A stretch of DNA of 64,000 nt from Costus lasius (Eukaryota > Streptophyta > Magnoliopsida > Zingiberales > Costaceae), in NCBI GenBank assembly GCA_027563935.2, contig CM050447.1, positions 14,166,501 to 14,230,500 of the forward strand. Reading direction: 5' to 3'. The position numbers and the translations under genes are program-made. The notes below the pieces were generated by a model that saw only the letters and a program-made list of their open reading frames with translations, was not told the origin of the DNA and ran no database searches. Shown here in pieces: positions 57,201 through 64,000 of the stretch. Position 1 is the stretch's first letter; each line of letters opens with the position of its first letter.

Positions 57201-59177
57201 ACCCCTTCTCCATGGATGAGAACACGTTTGCACACACAACAAGAATATATTTCTTACCCTGCTTGCTCTCAATACATAAGAACAAGTCTTTACCCTTGTT
57301 CCTCCTCCCTTAATTATATTGGTCATTAATAGCTAGCCAACTCTGCTTCCCATTCAGCAAACTAGACAACAACTGGAAGACCCATCACCTCTTTGTTTTT
57401 GTCTCTAATTCATCGTCATCTTTTGTGGTGATCTACTTCACAATATAGCCTTCTTCACAAGAATCTACAGTAAACTCCCAGCCATCCTTACTACCTCATT
57501 GATGCTCAAATGTCTTTATACCAGATTTGCTCCAACTTGAGGAGTACATGATGATCTTACCTCTCCTCTCCGGTATTTTGCTACTCTTACATCTTAGTCA
57601 TCTCCTTTGTCCTCTCTCCAAGACAAAGAGTATGTCCCTACAAGAGTAATTCTGACTAGAGTCTTGCAACAACTCCTCTTTCAGCGACACCACATGCCTC
57701 TACTCAGGACTTTGAATCAAGCTAGATATGATTGACATGCATACCCCAACTCAAATGAGAGTGTTGAAAAACATGAAAAAGTGGCAAATTAGTATTCCAT
57801 TTATTATGATTATTATGTTGGTTAGGTCTAGATTAACGTGTGGATGTTATGTATCCTTAAATCCTATACATATAAGATTGTCAAGTATTGTAATAGGAGC
57901 AATGTACATAATATGGTGTAATATACATAGTTTAACTTAATGTCTCCTCTTCTTCTCATGCTTCAACATCTAGAAGGCAGAAATTTAAACTTGCATATTA
58001 TAATATTGGGGAGCTTAAAATCCTAGAACAAACAGTAGAATTCGAAGAAATGATATGCTAGTTTTTTTGGTTTTTCAAGTACATTACCTGGAATAATACA
58101 TCTAAACAATAGAAGAAATTCATATAACTAATACGAACTCTAGTGATCAAATGTTTAGTTGTTTTAGAATGTCATAATTATTCATGTAACAAAGCTTCCT
58201 CCAGTATCATGAAAGTGGAACCAAAATGTTATATCTTATATTGCTCATATTACCAATCTAAAGCATTTACAGTAAGTAATGCAATGGAAACAATCATCCA
58301 TTTGTACTAATTTTCTGAGGAGTTTCATGCATTTTCTGAGGACAGAAAGATATGCTCCAACAAAGTCTAATTCTACAAGATGCATTGATGACACAATAAA
58401 AAGGCCAAAAATTAGGAAGCAATTACCCTTGTCTATTTCCAGCTCCACTGAATCCAACTCCATCTCAAGCTTTGTCACTATATCTTGGACATGATCAACA
58501 TGTGTATCAATAATGTGCACAACGAGGTTAGAAACTCTAGATGGTACAGGATTGTCCGCCTCCTCTGAATGGTTCATTGTCAACAAAAATTCAAGAACAT
58601 GCTCCCGAATGACAATGCCGCTTGGTCCGCCATCTTCTTCCTTCATGAAGCCAGGGCTCTCAATGCTAGGGATCTCCGACAGAAGCGATTGCCCCGTCGG
58701 TGAAAAGCCCAATCTTGGAACGCGTCCCAGGCTCACCGTGATGACGGAGTTCTCGGTCACTCTCGCGGCCAGCCGCAGGGTGAAGCTGCTCGCTGCAGGG
58801 CCCGGGGAGTTCACCCGGAAGACGAGGGCGCCGTCGACGTGGCCGCAGAAGGGACCGTTGCTGACGAGAGTGAGGATGTCTTGGAGCTTTAATGGGGGGC
58901 ACAGAATGTCGATGAGATACTGGGCGGACAAAGCCAGTTTCTGGTTCCCCTTGGGCAGCTCCGCGTGATACCAGCAGAACTCTTTTCCCTGGCCCTGCTG
59001 CAGATCCCAATCTTTGTTGAAGTAGTTGCCCAATCCGTCGAAAAGATAGGCCTTCTGCCGCACGGCGCCGGGGAAAAGGGTTCGGCCGTGTTGAGGCTCC
59101 CGCACCAGCGGCTCGATCGAGGATTCCATTTCTATCTCCTCTCCCTCTGCCGCCGCATCGTCGGAAATTAGTTCCAT
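54259..59177 (-). CDS. CorA-like magnesium transporter family protein, four exons
   Basis: Exons 59,177-58,427, 55,169-55,090, 54,894-54,630 and 54,527-54,259 join in phase through GTAATT, GTGTGT and GTAAGT donors and AG acceptors, giving 454 residues. The start is the ATG at 59,175-59,177; an upstream in-frame GTG is less likely. The large soluble N-terminal part (exon 1) is followed by a conserved helical stretch, K-K-Q-M-L-D-D-R-R-F-P-K-M then L-E-E-L-I-G-R-L-R-R-L-K. Near the C-terminus are two membrane helices (about 345-366 and 388-410) with the G-M-N signature at 368-370. CorA proteins form pentameric Mg2+ channels; this plant subgroup is poorly studied, so substrate is inferred. Intron 1 (3.26 kb) holds a MITE and a short LTR element. 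It is divergent from the PIF-type gene. Confidence 0.9.
56098..56342. mobile_element. Tourist-like (PIF/Harbinger) MITE in CorA intron 1
   Basis: 245 bp flanked by TTA target duplications (56,095-56,097 and 56,343-56,345). The termini are GGGTATGTTTTATTGGGG and, inverted, GGGTTTATTTTATTGGGG. The interior is purine/pyrimidine strand-biased with GGGACCACTTTTCT repeated. A 3-bp TTA duplication with GGG...GTTT ends is typical of Tourist elements. No coding capacity. Confidence 0.85.
56472..57968 (+). mobile_element. Short decayed LTR element (TRIM- or copia-derived) in CorA intron 1
   Basis: Two related direct repeats, about 56,472-56,638 and 57,762-57,968, both begin TGTTGAAAA. They share GTACATAATA-n-GGTGTA, ATATAGTTTA and a TCCATGCT/TCTCATGCT end. 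The 3' copy closes TTCAACA, the mirror of its start. Flanks TCTAA and TCTAG match at four of five bases. The 1.1-kb interior has no recognisable gag or pol. LTRs are strongly diverged, so the insertion is old. Confidence 0.6.
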
Positions 59178-61654
59178 TGCAGGAACGCCGGCAACTAAAC
59201 AACCATAAAGATCGAATCTTTGGAGCAGTTGTACCACGAAGAATCAAAATTTAGCGGCAAAGATGAATGTACAAGGGTAAAAAAGGCAAATTTGAAAGAA
59301 TTGTTGTGTACAAATTGAAATCTTGGAAAAGTAAACTAAAAGGATTCGAACTTTATATTGAAAGAAGCCAATTTTTTCCCCCAAAAGATTCGAAAGAAAA
59401 GAATGCAGCTTCCCATCGAGAGATGGGAAGGATCAGAAGAACAGGAAAGGGAGCAAATGGCCAAAATTAAGGGGCTAAGGTGAGATCATACTAGGGATCT
59501 CTCTCTTTCTAAGCTACGAAAGCTCGACATAGTCGGCACCTTCCTCGTTGCTTCTTGGCTTCTTGCAGGCCGAGCCCCGTCGATTATATTTTCAGAATTC
59601 CTCAAATAAATGCCTAAATTGGCATTTGCCTACAGGGATGGAGTGGTCTACTCGAAGTTCTATCGCATATTGAGGTGGATAAGAAGGTATCAGAATCGAT
59701 TCTTCTCTTCATCAATTACTTAATCATGATCTTTCTCATTATAAATATATAGTGAACAATGTTGAATCATCGTAATCTTATACATGTTGATGAAGATCGT
59801 ATATCTGATTTCGCTATTAATTTAGAAATATAATGTGTTGTTGATCCATTAAATGCCATTATTAATACAAACAGATCAATATGAGAAATTTGACATTAAC
59901 AAGTTGTTCTTCCACTGATCACCACCTTCAAGTTATGAAGGCATTCCTTTACCTCACGGTTGTTAAAGCTCGAGTTTATTCTTCTATAATTTATCCATTT
60001 ACAGTTTATCCTAGTTTGTCGGTTGCCTATTGACATGAGTCTAATAGACTAAAAATCCCTAATATTGAATTGCACTCGGTACATTACAATTTCAATAATT
60101 TACCGAATTTGCCAAACTATAAGCATTCGATTTTTCATAAATTTAGTTCGATTTCAATTTGTAAAAATTTTGTACGAAAATTTTAGAATAAGCAGTACCG
60201 GCGGTAAATACTGATCACTGGCTGAACATTTTGTAGCCATCCTAAGCGGATCGGGTATCGGTGTTAAACCCGAACCGTTGTTCCTAGTCCCTCGTAAACA
60301 TGCACGCAAGGTGTCGTTTATGCATACGCCATTATAAGTGGCAGATGCGGCCAAGGCCAAACAAAGTATTTGGGCCTTGAAATTTGAACCTCAAAGTTGA
60401 GTTGGCGCAATCTCAATTTGATTAATGCAGTGATCGACACGTGTCCTCTAGTAACAGTTAGACTGGAGGAAGTGACGGAGGGGGAGGATGGATTGTATCT
60501 CTGAATCTGTGCATCTGAATCAATGCTACTCGTCCAAGAAGATGATAGCTGCAGCAGTACAAAATATTAAGATATTCTACGTTTTGGACTGTACGTGTTG
60601 TATGCATCCATGCATCTGCTCTTCACTCCCCTCAGCCGCAAATTTACAGCTCCATTATTCCAAAAGAGGAAACAACCCGCCTCGCTAAATTTGGCATAGT
60701 GTGGTCGGTCTGATCTGTCTGGATTCGGGGGCGGCTCACTGGCTGGCTGCTAGATTCGCCAGAAAATCCAAGCCGCCACAGGACAAAGAGGATAACTGTA
60801 ATAGTGATTATAGTTCATTGCCACGGTCCTGCTTTTACTGCCGAACTAGGACATCTCAAGTAAGGCTGGATGCGGCCCGGATCTAGTCAACTAGAGATAG
60901 ATTGACCCACCCACATGCCGAGAATAATGGCCGAAGCAGAGGGCTCCGCATGGATAGATGGATGGACAGCATAAGTGCATAACCATCAACTCATCATCAT
61001 CGTCATGGACACTTCTGCTCTGCGTTCTAATTTATGATAATGAATGTTGCTATCTCCTTCCCTTCCTCCTTCCTCTCCGAGCGCAGCAGAGCAGCTTTTA
61101 TGAACGACAAATTCTGCAGGGCATCCAACTTCTCAATAGCTGGTGAAAGATTGCAGAGTGGAGCTGCTCTGAAAGAAAAAAAGATTAGCTTTTCTTGACT
61201 GGTTTGTTCTGTTTCTTTTACTTCATCGCTCCTTTTTCTTCAGCATCTCTTGCTGTTCGTTAAGTAAAAAAGTGTTTTTTAGGGCTCAATTTTTGTGTGT
61301 TGTTGTTTTATTTAATGTCCTGTTTTTCCCTTTTTCTTGATTGACTAATAAAGAGAAGGTTTCAGTTCTTTGCGATGGAGTTGTTTGCATTTGAATTCTT
61401 GGTTTTGGTACCAAATTCATCTCTTTTTTTTTTTTTTCAAATTAGGGCTAGTTTATGGGGGAAAGCTCATACCTTTTTCTTTTCTTATGGTAAAGAAAGG
61501 GACTAAAAGGGCTAGAATTTGGAAGAGGATAAGATTTTCTTGGTGCGAGTTGCATGTGCAACCTGCCCTAGTTTTTTTTTTTTTTTTTTTTGGGCGAAAG
61601 TCAAACATAGTGATGATCTCCTTTTCCTCTAGAACTGAAGTTTAAGTTCAAGCG
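59178..61654. promoter_or_regulatory. Intergenic region between divergent CorA-like and PIF-type genes
   Basis: Holds both promoters and the PIF-type 5'UTR. A palindromic G-box lies at 60,436-60,445. 60,880-61,140 is richer in CT and probably transcribed leader. T-runs occur at about 61,421-61,437 and 61,572-61,590. A TTTCAG at 61,358-61,363 could be a 5'UTR intron acceptor. No other gene recognised. Confidence 0.5.
60436..60445. promoter_or_regulatory. Palindromic G-box (GACACGTGTC)
   Basis: A perfect 10-bp palindrome with the CACGTG core, about 1.2 kb upstream of the PIF-type ATG and the same distance upstream of the CorA-like ATG. bHLH factors of the PIF class and bZIP/ABF factors bind this core. 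Confidence 0.6.
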
Positions 61655-64000
61655 ATGCACCAATATGTTCCTGACTGGAATCTGGAAGAGGAATTTGGAC
61701 ATCATGGTGGCATCCTTCCAAGGGCGAGTCAAAAGAATTCAATGGGGTCAGTGCCTGTTCTCTTCAGTCCTCCTCTCTGTGTCACTGTAGCATTCATAGT
61801 AGGAATGTTGCCTTTGATTAGGAGCAAATGCCTGAAACTTGCCCTAGCTTTTGTTTCAGTTCGTTTAGCCGAGAAACCGAGCTTGTGGAGTTGCTGTGGC
61901 AAGATGGGCATGTGGTTATGCACAGCCAGAACAACCCAAAACCTTCTGCCGCCAGCAGTGAATTTAGAACAATTCAAGAACATGAGCCTGTCAACTTGAT
62001 CCAAAATGACGAAGCCGTGTCATGGCTTGAGAACCCGATCGACGATTCACTAGCAAAGGATTTCTGCTCTGAGTTCTTCTCTGAAATGGCAGGCATTAGT
62101 ACGATTTCTGCCGACAAGATGAACGACAATGTCGCCGCAAAGGATGACAAATGCGCAGTCATCAACTCGAGCAATGTGGTGGCAGCCGCCCTCCAAATCG
62201 AAGAGAGCAGAACTATGACTCTTCCGAAAGCACAGGGCTCTGATGCTCTAAACTTCTCCCATTTCTCAAGGCCATTGGCCGGAAAGTTGTGTGAGAAGCG
62301 ATCTGGGAGCAGGACTAGGGTAGGAGGGCAGGAGTCTTCAGCGACGATGGCAAATGGATCCAGCATTTGTGGAAGCAATCAGATTCTAACACAGGCTGAA
62401 TTCAGCACCTCTGATGCTGCTGGTCTTACAAGGGGACCAAATGAGATTGCTAGGGTTTGCTCTCCATTGCAAAGTGAGCAAAAACATGCACATGAATCAG
62501 CTTTTCCTTCATCATCAGGAGGTTCTGTTTTCAGCACTAGAAGCATGGGAGTGCTGGATGAAAGTGGGTGTCAAAAGAGGAAGCAAATAGATGTCGGCCA
62601 CGAAGATCAAAGTGAGGTAGACCATTTTTTCTTTCTTTTAATCTCTTTTCCCTCTTCAAAGTAATGTGATTTGTAAGAAATATGCAAAATTTCATTACTA
62701 TTACTACTATGAGTTTGTAGGACCTCGACGAGTCAGTTGATGCAAAGAAGCCTCGAAGAACCCGTGCCGCCGAAGTCCACAACCTATCAGAGAGGGTAAG
62801 AATTGACAATGTATCATTGAAATGGATTGAGATCATTGAGCTCCCTAAGAGACGACTGACTTCATTTCAGAACCTGTTCATTATACAATTGTGATTACCA
62901 TGTGTGCTCCTAACTGTTCAATGCTTGCTCATACAGAGAAGACGAGACAGAATAAACGAAAGGATGAAGGCACTGCAAGAGCTGATTCCTCATTGCAACA
63001 AGGTAAGCTTTCTGTGCTCTTGATGCTGTTCCTATTGTCAAATAAACAGCACTTACCAAGTTCTGATTACAAATATGAATTCAACTCTCAGACAGACAAG
63101 GCATCGATGCTAGATGAGGCAATTGAATACTTGAAGTCACTGCAATTGCAGCTACAGGTCAGGCAACATTAATTCCTTCACAAATATGACACCTTGCAGA
63201 TCAGTAATGTGATTTGTTATGCGTAAATGAATTGTTACCAATGTAGCAGATGATGTGGATGGGAAGCGGCATGGCGCAGATGATGCATCCAGCAATGCAA
63301 CAATATATGTCAGGCATGGGTATGGGACTGGCTCATGCTTCTGTTCCTTCAATGCATCAAACAATTCCACTACCAAGTGTTCCAGTAGTTAATCAATCTG
63401 CGGCCTCATCTTCTGGCACAAATCAGGCTATGTTCTTCCCTTCTCCGGCTGCGAATCATCGAAATCTGATGCAAACCGCTCACTGTAAACACTCTCATGC
63501 GCCATACTTTGGCTTTCAGCATTTCCATCCACATTGTCAGGCTCGTATCGATCGTCATCTCTATGCCCCTCTCGATCGCGTTAGTATCTTTGCTGAAAGA
63601 ACTCTGGCTTGATCTAATGCAGGTGATGCATCAGTGTGCTTTTGGGTCTCACATTCTGCAGCAGCAGAATCAGCAGACTGCAGCACCTAGCAGTAGCAGT
63701 CTTCCAAGTGCTGCAAAAGGTGTTTGTGAGGATAATACACAGGAGACTGACTCAGGTAAGATTTGCACAAATTGATCTGTCCTAATTGTCATTCTGGAGC
63801 ATGTGTCTGAACTATTTCTCTAAGATTTTTTTTCTGTCTTTTCAAAAGATACATGAATGTCTATGACCTCATCGAACCTTTGCATTTGATTGATTCTCAA
63901 GATGACTCCATAACAACATTGGTATCGCGAATTCACGATGTTCTATATATGTCAAATTTAGCCAAAGTTTATGCTGTCTTTCAGAAGATCTGGCTTCCAG
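61655..64000 (+). CDS. PIF: Phytochrome-interacting factor-type bHLH transcription factor (3' end beyond window)
   Basis: Exons: 61,655-61,746, 61,860-62,616, 62,721-62,795, 62,937-63,002, 63,092-63,157, 63,247-63,540, 63,623-63,755 and one opening at 63,985. All join in phase. The N-terminus carries the APB motif at about residues 38-54 ([13 protein letters not shown]), the binding site for active phytochrome B. The bHLH spans exons 3-5. Basic residues H303, E307 and R311 are the G-box-reading set, followed by helix 1, a loop and the [17 protein letters not shown] helix. PIFs are nuclear repressors of light responses degraded after phytochrome binding. The C-terminal part is methionine- and glutamine-rich as usual. 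Joining exons 6 and 7 in phase needs a GC donor at 63,541. The gene continues past the window; PIF4/PIF5 class is my best guess. Confidence 0.9.

Noticed and set aside
59175..59237. Longer N-terminus for the CorA-like protein starting at 59,237
   Set aside because: The first codon there is GTG, while a good ATG lies at 59,175-59,177 in the same frame.
60154..60360. 68-codon minus-strand frame between the CorA-like and PIF-type genes
   Set aside because: Short, no recognisable domain, in the presumed promoter region.

Overview
The window is nuclear DNA of a flowering plant. It holds intron-bearing genes with plant splice signals, a nuclear tRNA, plant-specific families (SAUR, thaumatin-like, a phytochrome-interacting bHLH factor), chromovirus Ty3 and Ale-type Ty1/copia retrotransposons, and several MITEs. 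Overall style suggests a monocot, perhaps a palm-like lineage, but that is a weak inference; nothing here fixes the species.

Layout. 1-68: copy of a sequence found again at 53,360. 0.97-1.79 kb (-): thaumatin-like/PR-5 gene with an internal cysteine-rich duplication and a frameshifted signal peptide. 2.13-2.20 kb (-): tRNA-Arg(CCG). 2.42-2.80 kb (-): SAUR gene. 3.5-29.2 kb (+): a broken PAT1-like mRNA-decapping gene whose two recognisable parts lie 23 kb apart. The gap holds a 43-bp minisatellite and other degenerate arrays, a decayed Ty3 chromovirus (8.3-14.2 kb) carrying a hAT-type MITE, a copia fragment (16.6 kb) and a decayed copia element (19.5-24.3 kb).

30.5-32.6 kb (-): an apparently intact RNase P/MRP protein gene (Rpr2/Rpp21/SNM1 family). 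Its promoter and 5'UTR exon appear twice, at about 44.2 and 53.3 kb. The first 5'UTR intron holds a Tekay-type Ty3 element (33.55-41.86 kb) in which an inverted LTR-gag-protease segment replaces most of the internal region. A complete but mutated copia element (46.1-51.2 kb) separates the two promoter copies.

54.3-59.2 kb (-): an intact four-exon CorA-like magnesium transporter gene. Its first intron carries a Tourist-type MITE and a small LTR element. 61.65 kb to the end (+): a PIF-type bHLH gene with an APB motif, cut by the window edge. The CorA and PIF genes are divergent and share about 2.5 kb of intergenic DNA with a palindromic G-box.

The genes do not form a pathway. The main story is structural: transposons nested in introns, a duplicated promoter, a decaying PAT1 copy and unusual LTR architectures. 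All exon joints, element boundaries and identities were read by eye.
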